Source: Diogma glabrata
Lineage: Eukaryota; Arthropoda; Insecta; Diptera; Cylindrotomidae
NCBI GenBank assembly: GCA_963693315.1
Contig: OY856186.1
Coordinates: 385,190,865 to 385,254,864 of the forward strand
DNA length: 64,000 nt
Direction: 5' to 3'
Shown here one piece after another: positions 1 through 12,030 of this stretch (position 1 is its first letter; each line of letters starts with the position of its first letter). The notes beneath the pieces were generated by a model, which was given only the letters and a program-made list of their open reading frames with translations, was not told where the DNA came from and did not search any database. Made by a program: the position numbers and the translations under genes.

Positions 1-396
1 CTGTCTTGACTGTCTTGACTGTCTTGACTGTCTTGAATGTCTTGACTATCTTGACAGTCTTGATTGTCTTGACTTCCTTGACTGTCTTGACTACCTTGAC
101 TATCTTGAAAGTCTTGACTGTCTCGACTTCATTGACAGTCTGAACTGCCTTGACTGTCTCGACTGTCTTGACCTTCTTGAATATCTTGGCTGTCTGGATA
201 GTCTTGACTATCACTGTCTAGATAGTTGAATGATTGTCTTGAATATCTTTATTGTCGCGACTGTCTTGACAGGGTTGACTTTCTTGACTGTCTTGACTGT
301 CTTGCCTATCTTGACTGTAGTGACTGTCCTGCGTGTCTTGACTGTCTTGATTGTGTTGACTGTCTTGACTGCCCAGACTGTCTTAACAGATTCTAT

Positions 397-545
397 CGTC
401 TGGAACGTCTATACTGTCTTGACTTTTTTGACTCTTTCCACTTTTTTGAATAATTTGTCTGTTTTGACAGTCTTGACTGTCTTGTCTGTCCTAATTGTTC
501 GGACTGTCTGTCAAAACAGTCAAAAGAGTAAACACAGAAAAACAG
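397..545 (+). repeat. Conserved orientation-switch module, copy 1
   Basis: A stretch less repetitive than its surroundings, with the landmark CCACTTTTTTGAATAA, followed by the point where the satellite changes strand (TGTCAAAACAGTCAAAAGAG) and AGTAAACACAGAAAAACAG. It recurs at 9895, 10430, 11880 and 14146. The conserved block extends upstream to about 292, shared with the copies at 10430 and 11880. Confidence 0.8.
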
Positions 546-934
546 TCAATATATTCAAAATATTCAAAACAGTCAAAACAGTCAAGACAGTTAAGACAGT
601 CAAGACAATCAAGACAGTCAAAATATTCGAGACAGTCAAGACAGTTAAGACAGTCAAGACAGTCAAGACAGTCAAGAAAGTCAAGAAAGTCAAGACAGTC
701 ATAAAATTCAAACAGTGAAAACGGCCCAGACAGTCAAGACAGTCAAAATAGTCTTAACAGTCTAGACAATAAAGACATTCAATACAGCCAAGACTGCCAG
801 ACTGCCTTGACAGTCTTGACTGTATTGACTGTATTGACTGTATTGACTGTATTGATTGTATTGACTGAATTGACTGTATTGACTGTATTGACTGGATTCA
901 CTGTATTGACTGTCTTGACTGCCTAAACCGTCTT

Positions 935-938
935 GACT
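935..938. repeat. Target-site duplication of E1, left (GACT)
   Basis: GACT precedes the TGTAATGAAG end of E1, and the same four bases follow its other end at 8522-8525. Confidence 0.75.
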
Positions 939-1283
939 TGTAATGAAGCGCTGCTTCGCTTATCAACAACGAAGTGGCATAGCAGGCCGCGTACCTAGCG
1001 AGATTTAATTAGAGCAAGGAATCCTGCTGCTCCAGCACAAATAAACAATAGTCCGCGTATTTCGAATATAAGAACGGATTAATGAAAAACAAATAAGTGA
1101 GAAAGATAGACCCTGGCGACCCCCATATGTGAAAGAACCACGATCACCACGTCCAACCCCTTTATTTTAACACATGCACGCGCTTTCGCACTTCATCCGC
1201 TCAACCACACACACACCCACACAAACACCCATGCCTATATCCATGCCCATACATCCACACATCCAGGTTCATTTATTTATATA

Positions 1284-1285
<2 letters not shown>

Positions 1286-1377
<92 letters not shown>
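1286..1377. repeat. (TA)n tract, left of gypsy
   Basis: An uninterrupted TA dinucleotide run. It continues at 6112 on the other side of the gypsy element, so it is one tract that served as the insertion site. Confidence 0.95.
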
Positions 1378-1381
<4 letters not shown>

Positions 1382-1567
1382 GGAAACCTGAGTACAGCAC
1401 TGGTCATGTATTTTTATGATATGTTAATATTATTTAGTTGTAATCAATATATTGTATAAATAAAATTCAGTTACGATAATCATTTCATGAAGAAAAGTTC
1501 TAAATTAAATAAATACTCCTCTATATATAATCAGTTTTTGTTTAAATTCTATCCAATAAATCCTACA
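1378..1567 (+). repeat. Gypsy 5' LTR
   Basis: 190 bp, TG...CA ends, identical to 5922-6111. It contains the polyadenylation-like AATAAA in TATAAATAAAATTCAG. The bases after it (TGCTCAGCCGTGAC) do not begin with the usual TGG, so I could not assign a tRNA primer site. Confidence 0.95.
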
Positions 1568-2012
1568 TGCTCAGCCGTGACTCTGGAGCATTAAACAAGA
1601 ATTTTATGTATAGTAAGTACTACAGGCAAAGTTATGGCTTATGGCAAAGTTTTATTTTAAAAATAATTGTTAAGGCAAAGAAACTAAAGAAAAGTGAAAA
1701 GTGAAAAGACATTTTTAAATAAAAGAACTCAAAGTGATAAGTCTTAAGCTATTTTTACAGACAAGTCTAAAGGAAAGACAATTTAGAAAAATAGTTAAAA
1801 AATATTAGCAACAAAAGTTCTGCAATCACTGCAAACAAGGTAACGTTATTTTTTATAAATATGTGCTCTCATAATTATCTATGTACAATGTACGGTAAAG
1901 TAGTCAACCTTTGAATAAAAATTTAATAATTAAAGTGTTAAGGTTTATAAAAAAAACATCATAAACATTTTATAGAAAGAAAACTGATCTTATCGAAAGG
2001 TTAAAAGCGTCA
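1568..2012 (+). other. Gypsy leader (5' UTR)
   Basis: AT-rich untranslated stretch between the 5' LTR and the gag start codon. It should contain the primer-binding and packaging sequences, but neither can be identified by eye. Confidence 0.6.
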
Positions 2013-3425
2013 ATGTCAGCAGACGATTTGCAAGAACATTCAGATCACAGTTATAGCAGTTTAGAGGAAGACGGTAAAGTTAACGAGATGACTCATGAAA
2101 ACAGTTTTACCTTCAAAGATGTTGAAGAATCATTAGAAACTTTTGATGGTGAAACCGATAGAAATGTTTCGGAGTGGATATCAGAATATGATGATGTCGC
2201 CAAAGCGTGTGGATGGAATGAAATACAAAAGTATTTGTATGCGAGAAGATTATTACGTAATGCAGCAAAGCTTGCAGTAGAATCTGCTACCAAAGTGCAT
2301 AGTTGGGAAGCGTTGAAGAAGTTTTTAAAAGATGAGTTTAGTGATTCGCTGCCCAGTATAGATGTGCATAAAAAATTGTCAGATCGTAAAATGTCAAAAA
2401 ATGAAACATTTTTACAATACTTTTATAGTATGCGGCAAATTGGAAAGCAAGGCAGTGTCGATGATGTATCAATTATTTCATATATCATTGCAGGAATTTT
2501 TGATGAACCATCAAATAAAATGATTTTGTATGAAGCCAAGACGTTTAATGAACTGAAAGAAAAATTTAAGGTGTACGAAACAATGAAATCTCAAAGTAAA
2601 ATAAAGAGTTTTGGCAAAACACCTGAAAAGCGTTTTGCGCCTAGTGTGAGGAATCGTTGTAAAAATTGTGGATCGCTTAGTCATGCTGAATATAGTTGTC
2701 CACAGAAAGAAAAGGGAATGCGTTGTTTTCATTGCGATGAATTTGGACATATTGCGAAAAGTTGTGTTAAGAGGAACCCTGTTGCATCGACTTCAAAACA
2801 ATTTGAGGATAAATCTAAAACAATAAGTACAATTATATTACCAGATATGCATGTTGTGGTTAAATTTTATGATGTTGAAATAAGGGCGCTACTGGATACT
2901 GGCAGTGATGTGTCTTTAATTAAAAAATCAGTTTATGAATCTGCTAATTCTCCGCCAGAGATTGTTGGTTTGCAGATACCATTATCTGGGTTTGGGCAAA
3001 CCTTACAAAACAGTATCGGATCATTTTTATCACCGGTAAGTATTGAAAACGAATCATATTTCATAAATTTTCATATTGTTACAGACAGTTTGCTGAATGA
3101 AGATATGATTTTGGGCAAAGATTTGTTAACAAGTGCTAATATTAGTATTGTTAATGGAAGCATCACCATAAAGAAGATTATAATTCCTTATATGTTTCAA
3201 GAAATCAATGTTGCTGAATTGATCGAAGAAAGTCATCAAATCAATACTATTTCTGCAATTAATAATCCTAAAATTAGATATGAGGTGAATAAGTTGGTTG
3301 AATCATATAATCCTGTTAAGCCAAAAGAATCGTGTGTACAATTAAAACTTGTACTTGAAGATGATGTCCCTGTTCACCAACCACCAAGAAGATTAGCACC
3401 AAGAGTTATTTGTAAATGTAATTAG
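2013..3425 (+). CDS. Gag-protease polyprotein of the gypsy element
   Basis: 470 residues. Gag would form the virus-like particle and bind element RNA; the protease would cleave the polyprotein. Residues about 40-180 are a helical retrotransposon Gag domain. Two CCHC zinc knuckles start at Cys216 (CKNCGSLSHAEYSC) and Cys238 (CFHCDEFGHIAKSC). The aspartic protease active site is DTG at residues 295-297 in LLDTGSDVSLI. The tail (PPRRLAP) is already the entry to reverse transcriptase, so gag, pro and pol were probably one reading frame here. The frame is lost at about 3400, after which it runs into a stop at 3423-3425. The start is the first ATG of the frame, 445 bp after the LTR. Confidence 0.9.
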   Translation: MSADDLQEHSDHSYSSLEEDGKVNEMTHENSFTFKDVEESLETFDGETDRNVSEWISEYDDVAKACGWNEIQKYLYARRLLRNAAKLAVESATKVHSWEALKKFLKDEFSDSLPSIDVHKKLSDRKMSKNETFLQYFYSMRQIGKQGSVDDVSIISYIIAGIFDEPSNKMILYEAKTFNELKEKFKVYETMKSQSKIKSFGKTPEKRFAPSVRNRCKNCGSLSHAEYSCPQKEKGMRCFHCDEFGHIAKSCVKRNPVASTSKQFEDKSKTISTIILPDMHVVVKFYDVEIRALLDTGSDVSLIKKSVYESANSPPEIVGLQIPLSGFGQTLQNSIGSFLSPVSIENESYFINFHIVTDSLLNEDMILGKDLLTSANISIVNGSITIKKIIIPYMFQEINVAELIEESHQINTISAINNPKIRYEVNKLVESYNPVKPKESCVQLKLVLEDDVPVHQPPRRLAPRVICKCN

Positions 3426-3445
3426 CACCAAGTTATTTGTAAATG
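3393..3445 (+). repeat. Short tandem duplication at the pol frame break
   Basis: Bases 3393-3418 and 3422-3445 are near-copies that differ by a two-base AG. The reading frame of Gag-protease and that of RT-integrase change relative to each other here. This could be a replication slip in the element or a sequence/assembly error. Confidence 0.7.
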
Positions 3446-5907
3446 AACAAATTGATGAATGGCTACAAGATGGTATAATTTGCGAAAGTAACTCTGATTT
3501 TGCCAGTCCAATAGTGGTAGTCAAGAAAAAGAATGGTACGAATAGACTTTGTGTAGACTATCGTGCACTCAATGCTAAAATAATAAAGGATCGTTACCCA
3601 TTGCCAGTTATAGAAGATGTGTTAGAAAAACTTTATATGGGCAAAATATTTACAACCTTGGATTTGAAAAATGGGTTTTTCCACGTTGACATTCATAAAG
3701 ACAGCATGAAGTATACTTCCTTCGTAACGCCAGATGGTCAATACGAGTTTAGAAAAGTACCATTTGGACTATGCAATTCGCCTTCTATTTTCCAGCGATT
3801 TATAAATATCGTTTTTCATCAGCTGATAAGAGAAAATGTCATGTTTGTCTATATGGACGATGTAATAATAGCTGCCGAAAGTCAAGAAAAAAATTTGGAG
3901 AAGTTAAAAATAGTTTTCGAAGTTGCTCAAAGTTTTGGTCTTATCATTCGTTTTGAAAAATGCCAATTCCTACAAGAAAAAGTGGAATTTCTGGGACATA
4001 CTTTATAGAATGGTACTATCAAACCTTCTGTAAACAAGACGTCAGCGATAAAGAATTTCCCCGAACCAACTACAGTGAAAAAGATTCAAAGCTTTTTAGG
4101 GTTGGCAGGATTTTTCAGAAAGTTTATTCAAAATTTCTCAACAATCGCCAAACCACTCAGCGACCTTACAAGAAAAGATGTTAAGTTTATATTTGGAAAT
4201 GAACAAAGGGTTGCTTTTAGAACTTTGAAAGAAATGTTATGTAATGATCCTGTGCTAAGAATTTATAATCCAGATTTAGAAACAGAAGTGCATACTGATG
4301 CAAGTAAAGTAGGTTATGGTGCTTGCTTGTTGCAGAAAAATGGAGAAGATAACCGCTTTCATCCTGTTCTGTATTTGAGCTGCAAAACTACTGGCGCAGA
4401 AGAAAACTATTCTAGTTATGATTTGGAAGTTTTAGCCGTTGTTAAGGCTCTTAAAAAATGGAGAGTTTATTTGCTGGGAATTAAATTCAAAATTTTTACC
4501 GATTGCCAAGCATTTAATCTTACGATGAAAAAAAGAGATTTTTGTCCAAAAATTGCTCGTTGGGCATTATCTCTCGAAGAATTTGAATGTGAAGTAAGAC
4601 ATCGTTCTGGTTCGTCTATGAAGCATGTAGATGCGTTAAGCAGAGTGTCGTCGGTTATGACAGTTGAGGCTGATATTTTAGAGAAGTTAAGAACAACCCA
4701 GAAGGAGGATCCAGAATGTAAACTATTAGTAGATATTTTGAACGAAAAGAAAGAATATAAAAATTATGTGTTAAGAAGGGATATTTTATATAGATTGGTA
4801 GATGGAAGTTATTTGTTAGTAGTTCCAAAAATAATGCAACATCAAATTATCAAAAACGTCCATGAACAAGGTCACATTAGTTCTAGTAAAGATGAAGCTA
4901 TTGTACGTCAAGATTATGAAATGCAACAGTTGAATAAGAAGGTGGCAAGAGTTATTAGTAACTGCATTCCATGCATATTGGCTTCACGTAAGACTGGAAA
5001 AGGAGAATGTTACCTAAATCCAATTGATAAGCTGGATGTACCTTTGCATACATTTCACGTCGATCATCTTGGTCCTTTACCGTCAACTGCTAAAAAATAC
5101 CAATATTTGTTTGTTGTGGTCGACGCCTTTGCTAAGTTTGTTTGGCTATACCCTGTGAAGAATACGACGTCCGCTGAAGTTTTAAAAAGGCTTAATGATC
5201 ACAAAAATATATTTGGTAGTCCATCAAGAATTATATCCGATAGGGGTACGGCATTTACGTCTAAAGATTTCGAACAATTTTGTGCATATGAGAAAATTTT
5301 ACATATACCAATAACTACAGGTATTCCTAGAGGTAACGGGCAGGTGGAACGAATCAATGGAGTAATTGTTCCAATTTTAACAAAAATGTCAATCAAAGAT
5401 CCAATTAGTTGGTTTAAGCATGTTGCAACTCTGCAACGATTTATTAATTCCACCACTTCACGCAGTACCAACAAGTCACCCTTTGAAATACTGTTTGGAG
5501 TCAAGATGAGAAAGGCTGAAGACTATGAACTGTCAACAATTATGGAAGAAGCACTGCAAGAAAGGTTTGAGCTGGGTCGAAGGGAGCTCAGAAAAGATGC
5601 AAAGATTCAAATAGAAAAGGTACAAGAAGAAAATAGAAAAACTTACAACAAACATAGAAAAGCTGCAAGAGGTTATAGTGTTGACGATTTGGTCGCGATA
5701 AGGAAAACTCAATTTGGTACAGGAAGTAAGTTGCATCCTATCTTTTTAGGACCTTACAAAGTTACGAAAGTAAAACGCTGCGATCGTTACGATGTAAAGA
5801 AAGTTGATGCTAGTTCTCCTGGTCCTATTCAAACTTCAACGTCAGCTGACTTTATGAAACCATGGGCTAATCCGATTGAAGAAGATTCATCCGGGACTGA
5901 TGAATAG
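3430..5907 (+). pseudogene. Pol: reverse transcriptase, RNase H, integrase (frameshifted, one stop)
   Basis: The frame runs from about 3430 to TAG at 5905-5907 and is interrupted by one in-frame TAG at 4006-4008, just after the RT motif FLGHTL. RT: YMDD at 3850-3861, preceded by VPFGLCNSPSIFQ. RNase H: acidic residues at 4297 (in HTDASK), 4426 (in DLEVLAV) and 4501 (in TDCQAF). Integrase: the zinc-binding H-H-C-C has His codons at 4861 and 4873 and Cys codons at 4963 and 4972. The catalytic triad is Asp at 5062 (HVDHLG), Asp at 5239 (SDRGTAF) and Glu at 5347 (NGQVERING), with 35 residues between the second and third. All catalytic residues checked are present; only the frame change and the stop disable it. 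Confidence 0.92.
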
Positions 5908-5921
5908 TTAGGACGGCCGAG

Positions 5922-6333
<412 letters not shown>

Positions 6334-6426
6334 CTTACTCACCCCATGCTGGTACGAATCCCACTCCTCTTTCCCTGGACAATTAGTGCATCTTCCGCTG
6401 GTTAGTTTATACGTCACAACTATAGA

Positions 6427-7125
6427 TACTGCGGTCAAACCCAACTGCGGATGCACGTCGAGCAAGGTATGCGTAATAATTTGTGATATGTGGATTCAAA
6501 TGAATGCGGGTGAAATTTGTATTAAGTTAATAACGTAAAGTATAGTGGTTGACTTCAATTGCGGATAAATTGATGTAGACAGCATGCGTAGTAACAGGTA
6601 AATTACTAATTCAAACGAACGAAAATAAAAGTTGAAGCAGGTTAATTACAGTTGTTGACTCAACTTACAGGTAAACGTTGCACAAAGTATGCGTAGTAAT
6701 ACGTGATTTGTTGATGCAAAAAAAATTGAATGAAATTAATAATATATAAGGTTGTTGACTCAAATTGCAGGTAAACGTTGCGCAAAGTATGCGTAGTAAT
6801 ACGTGGCTTGTTGAAGCAAAAAAGTTGAATGAAGTTAATAATATATAAGGTTGTTGTCTCAAATTGCGATTGAACGTTGTATAAAGCATGCGTAGCAACA
6901 GATAACTCTGTTGATTCTAATTAATGCAATTAAAAGTTGAATGTAGCTAAGAATATATATTATAGTTGTTGACTTTGATTGCGGATAAACGTTGTATAAA
7001 GCATGCGTAGCAACAGATAATTCTGTTGATTCTAATTAATGCAGTTAAAAACATATATTGTGGTTGACTCCAATTGTGGATGAACGTTTAGACAAGTATG
7101 CGTAACAATAGGATATCGCAAAATA
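6427..7125 (+). repeat. About seven ~110-bp tandem units inside E1
   Basis: Units recur at about 6428, 6541, 6649, 6750, 6848, 6961 and 7059. Each has GTTGACTNNAATTGCGG-like sequence followed by GCATGCGTAG or GTATGCGTAGTAA. Units differ from one another by roughly a fifth of positions, so the array is old. No gene is present. Confidence 0.8.
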
Positions 7126-7564
7126 TATACACATTCCACCAAAATCAACCCATACAAATCTCAACATCAAAAATAAATCGCCAACTCTTCTCTGGTGGCA
7201 AGATCAAAATTCACTCAATTCCCTTAATTCGGTTATAAAACAACGACTATTCGACCAATAACCACCTCAAAAAAAAATTGTTTTGGTTAACATTGTTCGT
7301 TATTTCAATATAATGCTTACGGATATTGGCTATCAATTAAACATTTCAGTGTTAACACTATCACCTTGACAACGGTGAAGTTAATGTAATTAGCTCGTAT
7401 TTATTTATTTCTTTAATTAATTTACCTATAATTATAGATTTGCACTTTACTTTTTATATAAATTCAATTGATGTTCATCTAATCAAACAAAATTTCGAAT
7501 CGTGGCCGAATCGTAGTATTAAATATATTAATAATTAATTTGTAATTTTATTTGAGGATTTTAT

Positions 7565-8150
7565 GAGAGGACAGAACGAGGATATTTATGAGAGGACAGA
7601 ACGTTCGGTTCCTCTTCACTACACAAACAGTTAAAATTCTTTTTATTTTCTAATTTTATTGATACTCAAAAGTTCACTACTCATTTAACGGTATCTTACG
7701 TTAATTTGACTATTCTTTAGTAACAAGTAACAACGAAAACAACATGCCATGAACACGATCTAACCGGACTTTCGACTTATAAATTAATACACAAATATAT
7801 TTTACTAATTATCACAGAACATTTTGAGTTTTAAACTTCTTCTGGTAAACAAAATTTTATTCTTCTTCACTACGCGGACAGTTAATTTTATTTTCTAGTC
7901 TGATTTTATTAATTAAAATCTTACTACTAGATTACCTGTATATTATATTCATTTGATAATTCATGGGTAACACAGAAAACCATCAGCCATAAAACGGATC
8001 TCCTCGGAACTCTGAATATTTTCTTTTAATAGCGTATTATAATAAAATTGGCTAATTACCACAGATCAATTTATTACAAAAAAACTAAATATTTTACTTT
8101 CAAGCATCTTTAAAACAAAATTGAACAAAATTCACACGTTTTGTACGATG
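7565..8150 (+). repeat. Diverged internal duplication in E1
   Basis: Sequence around 7616 (TTCACTACACAAACAGTTAA) recurs around 7866 (TTCACTACGCGGACAGTTAA), and both copies continue into similar AT-rich sequence for roughly 200 bp. A shorter direct repeat (GAGAGGACAGAACG) lies at about 7565 and 7590. No coding potential is seen. Confidence 0.55.
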
Positions 8151-8224
8151 CAGACATCGTACAGATGGTCTGTCAAAAAACAAAAATCCACTGAAGTGAA
8201 CAGCAAACTAAGAGAGAGAAGACA

Positions 8225-8330
8225 TCTGTCGGCTTCTATTTATAGTACATTAACGGCCGTTTATAAACAATAACAAAACGATAAGTTTGTTTCTTGGGAA
8301 ATTTGTTCGTTAATTATTGTACCCACTAAG
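8225..8330 (+). promoter_or_regulatory. TATA-like conserved block near the 3' end of E1
   Basis: TTCTATTTATAGTACATTAA followed by TTATAAACAATAACAAAACG and TGTACCCACTAAGGAG. The same order of motifs occurs in E5 (63257-63355), and the last motif also in E3 (41880). Conservation in copies that otherwise differ suggests a promoter or other cis element; this is inference. Confidence 0.4.
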
Positions 8331-9894
8331 GAGTTTGCACAACTGACTCATATAAAACTTGAAAAAAAATTATGTGAAAAATGAAGATTACGAACTGAAT
8401 GTAGAAATTTTGTTTGAAAAGGGTGAAAATAACTTCGAAAGTTCCTGCTAATACAAATTTAATGCGTTTGAGAAAGTAGTATAGCTCCAAATTACGAAGA
8501 TTGATTAACAGCTTCAAAACAGACTATCTTGGATATCTTGACTGTTTTGACTGTCTCGAATGTCTTGACTGTCTTGACTGTCATGACTACTTGACTGTCT
8601 TGATTGTCTTGACTGTCTTGACTGTCTTGACTGTCTTGACTGTCTTGACTGTCTTGACTGTCTTGACTGTCTTGACAGTTTTGACTGTCTTGACTGTCTT
8701 GATATTCTTGACTGTCTTGACTGTCTTGATTGTTTTGACTGTATTGACTGCCTCAACTGTCTTGACTGTTTTGAATGTCTTGACTGTCTTGATTGTCTTG
8801 ACTGTCTTGAGTCTTGACTGTCTTGACTGTCTTGACTGTCTTGACTGTCTTGATTATCTCGACTGTCTTGACTGTCTTGATTTTCTTGACTGTCTTGTCT
8901 GTCTTGACTGTCTTAACTGTCTTGATTGTCTTGACTGTCTTGACTGTCTTGACTGTTTTGACTGTCTTGACTGTCTTGACTGTCTTACAGTCATCTTGGA
9001 TATCTTGACTGTTTTGACTGTCTCGAATGTCTTGACTGTTTGACTGTCTTGACTGTCATGACTACTTGACTGTCTGGATTGTCTTGACTGTCTTGACTGT
9101 CTTGACTGTCTTGACTGTCTTGACTGTCTTGACTGTCTTGACTGTCTTGACAGTTTTGACTGTCTTGATATTCTTGACTGTCTTGACTGTCTTGATTGTT
9201 TTGACTGTATTGACTGCCTCAACTGTCTTGACTGTTTTGAATGTCTTGACTGTCTTGATTGTCTTGACTGTCTTGAGTCTTGACTGTCTTGACTGTCTTG
9301 ACTGTCTTGACTGTCTTGACTGTCTTGACTGTCTTGATTATCTCGACTGTCTTGACTGTCTTGATTTTCTTGACTGCCTTGTCTGTCTTGACTGTCTTAA
9401 CTGTCTTGATTGTCTTGACTGTCTTGACTGTCTTGACTGTCTTGACAGTTTTGACTGTCTTGACTGTCTGGATATTCTTGACTGTCTTGACTGTCTTGAT
9501 TGTTTTGACTGTATTGACTGCCTCAACTGTCTTGACTGTTTTGAATGTCTTGACTGTCTTGATTGTCTTGACTGTCTTGAGTCTTGACTGTCTTGACTGT
9601 CTTGACTGTCTTGACTGTCTTGATTATCTCGACTGTCTTGACTGTCTTGAATTTCTTGACTGTCTTGTCTGTCTTGACTGTCTTAACTGTCTTGATTGTC
9701 TTGACTGTCTTGACTGTCTTGACTGTTTTGACTGTCTTGACTGTCTTGACTGTCTTGACAGTCTTGACTGTTTTGACTGTCTTGACTGTCTTGACTGACT
9801 GGACAGTCTCGACTGTCTGGACAGTCTTGATTGTCTTGAATGTCGTTATTGTCGTGACTGTCTTGACTGTCTTGCTTGTCTTAACTGTTTCTAC

Positions 9895-10020
9895 CGTCTG
9901 GAACGTCTATACTGTCTTGACTTTTTTGACTCTCTCCACTTTTTTGAATAATTTTACTGTTTTGACAGTCTTGACTATCTTGTCTATCCAAACTGTTCTG
10001 ACTGACTGTCAAAACAGTCT
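9895..10020 (+). repeat. Orientation-switch module, copy 2 (without reverse arm)
   Basis: Same module as at 397, with CCACTTTTTTGAATAATTTT and GACTGACTGTCAAAACAGTC. Here the array returns at once to forward orientation, so the reverse arm has been lost or was never added. Confidence 0.75.
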
Positions 10021-10429
10021 AGACTGTCTTGACTATCTCGACTGTCTTGACTGTCTTGATTGTCTTGACTGTCTTGACTATCTTGACTGTCTTGACTGTC
10101 TTGACTGTCTTGACTGTCTTAACTATCTTGACTGTCTTGACTGTCTTCACTGTCTTGACTGTCTTGACTGTCTTGACTGTCTTGACTGTCTTGACTGTCT
10201 TGACTGTCTTGACTGTCTGGACTGTCTCAACTGTCTTGACCGTCTTGAGTGTCTCGTCTGTCTTGACTGTGTTGAATGTCTTGACTGTCTCTACTGTCCC
10301 AGCTGTCCCAACTGTCTTGACTGTCTTAACTGTCTTGCTTGTCTTGACTGTAGTGACTGTCCTGCCTGTCTTGACTGTCTTGATTGTGCTGACTGTTTTG
10401 ACTGTCCAGACTGTCTTAACTGCTTTTAT

Positions 10430-10590
10430 CGTCTGAAACGTCTATACTGTCTTGACTTTTTTGACTCTCACCACTTTTTTGAATAATTTGATTGTTTTGA
10501 CAGTCTTGACTATCTTGTCTGTCCTAACTGTTCTGACTGACTGTCAAGACAGTCAAAAGAGTAAACACAGAAAAACAGTCAATATAGTCT
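10430..10590 (+). repeat. Orientation-switch module, copy 3
   Basis: GTCTGAAACGTCTATACTG, then CCACTTTTTTGAATAATTTG, then the reversal GACTGTCAAGACAGTCAAAA and AGAGTAAACACAGAAAAACA. It is closest to copy 1 and followed by a reverse arm and the second junction at about 10770-10820. Confidence 0.8.
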
Positions 10591-10769
10591 AAATATTTCA
10601 AGACAGTCAAAACAGTTTAGACAGTCAAGACAGTCAAGACAATCAAGACAGCCAAAACAACCATGACAGTCAAGACAGTTACGGTACTCAACACAGTCAA
10701 GACAGTCAGGGCAGTCAAGAGAGTCAAGACAGTCAAGACAGTCAAGCAATTCAAGACAGTCAAGAAAGT

Positions 10770-10835
10770 CAAAACAGTTTTAACAGTCCAGACAATAAAG
10801 ACAGTTAAGACTGCCTTGACTGTCTTGACGGTATT
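10770..10835 (+). repeat. Second junction (reverse back to forward)
   Basis: AACAGTCCAGACAATAAAGA then AGACTGCCTTGACTG marks the return to forward orientation. It is recognisable also at about 750-805 and 12330-12385, so both turning points of the array are conserved. Confidence 0.7.
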
Positions 10836-11879
10836 GACTTTATTAACTGTATTGACTGTATTGAATGTATTGACTGTATTGATTGCATTAAATGTTTTGA
10901 CAGTATTAACTGTATTGACTGTATTCATTGTATGATTGTCTTGACTGCCTAAACCGTCTTGACTATGTTGACTGTCTTGAATATCTTGACTGTTTTGATT
11001 GTCTTTAATGTCTTGAGTTGTCTTGACTATCTTGACTGTCTTGACTGTCTTTGCTGTCCTGACTGTCTTTATTGTCTTGACTGTCTTGCTTGTCTTGACT
11101 GTCTTGATTGTCTTAACCGCCTTAACTGTCTTGACTGTCCTTAATGTTTTGACTGTCTTGATTGTCTTGACTGTCTTTAGTCTTGACTGTCTTAATTGTC
11201 TTGACTGTCTTGACATTCTGACTGTCTTGACTGTCTCGACCGTCTTGACTGTCTTGACTGTCTTGTCTGTCCTGACTGTCTTGAATGTCTTGACTGTCTT
11301 AACTGTCGTAACTGTCTTGACTGTTTTGACTGTCTTGACTGTCTTGATTGTCTTGACTGTCTTGACTGTCTTGACTGTCTTGACTGTCTTGACTGTCTTG
11401 ACTGTCTTGACTGTCTTGACTGTCTTGACTGTCTTAACTGTCTTGATTATCTTGACAGTCTTGACTGTCTTGACTACTTTGACAGTCTTCTAAACAGTCA
11501 AAACAGTGTAGACATGCAAGACAGTCAAGACAGTCAAGACAATCAAGACAATCAAAACATTCAAGACAGTCAATACAGTCAATACAGTCAAGACAGTCAA
11601 GGCAGTCTTAACTGTTTCTACTGTCTCGACTGTTTTGACTGTCTTAACTGTTTTGACTGTCTTGACTGTCTCTATTGTCTTGACCGTTTTGACTCCCTGG
11701 ATAGTCTTGACTGTCTTGAATGTCTTTATTAACATGACTGTCCTGACTGTCTTGCCTGTCTTGCCTGTCTTGACTGTATTGACTGTCCTGCCTGTCTTGA
11801 CTGTCTTGGCTGTCTTGATTGTGTTGACTGTCTATTTTTCTTGACTGTCTTGACTGTCCAGACTGTCTAAACTGCTTTT

Positions 11880-12030
11880 ATCGTCTTGACAATCTTTACT
11901 ATTTTGATTTTTTTGACTATCTCCACTTTTTTGAATAATTTGACTGTTATGACAGTCTGCCCTAACTATTCTGATTGACTGTCAAAACAGACAAAAGAGT
12001 AAACACAGAAAAGTAGTCAATATAGTCAGA
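11880..12030 (+). repeat. Orientation-switch module, copy 4
   Basis: More diverged copy with CCACTTTTTTGAATAATTTG, GACTGTCAAAACAGACAAAA and AGAGTAAACACAGAAAAG. Confidence 0.75.

Larger units (their letters stand above)
1..938. repeat. 9-bp minisatellite array 1 (left part of a split array)
   Basis: Degenerate tandem copies of TCTTGACTG. Positions 1 to about 510 are in one orientation, about 515-795 are in the reverse complement (CAGTCAAGA), and about 795-938 return to the first orientation with a TATTGACTG variant. The array runs off the window start. It is cut at 938 by element E1 and resumes at 8522. Because the unit is nine bases, five of six frames lack stops and give spurious frames such as TVLTVL, DCLDCL, QSRQSR and KTVKTV. 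These are not genes. Confidence 0.95.

Noticed and set aside
1..938. CRISPR array
   Set aside because: The repeats are contiguous nine-base units without unique spacers, in eukaryotic transposon-rich DNA.
1174..1419. Open frames encoding IYIYIY stretches (also 6049-6465 and 24281-24709)
   Set aside because: Translation of (TA)n microsatellites.
8501..11735. Long open frames (up to 300 codons) in the satellite arrays on both strands
   Set aside because: They are repeats of TVL, DCL, QSR, SQD or KTV imposed by a 9-bp unit lacking stops in five frames; no gene-like composition.
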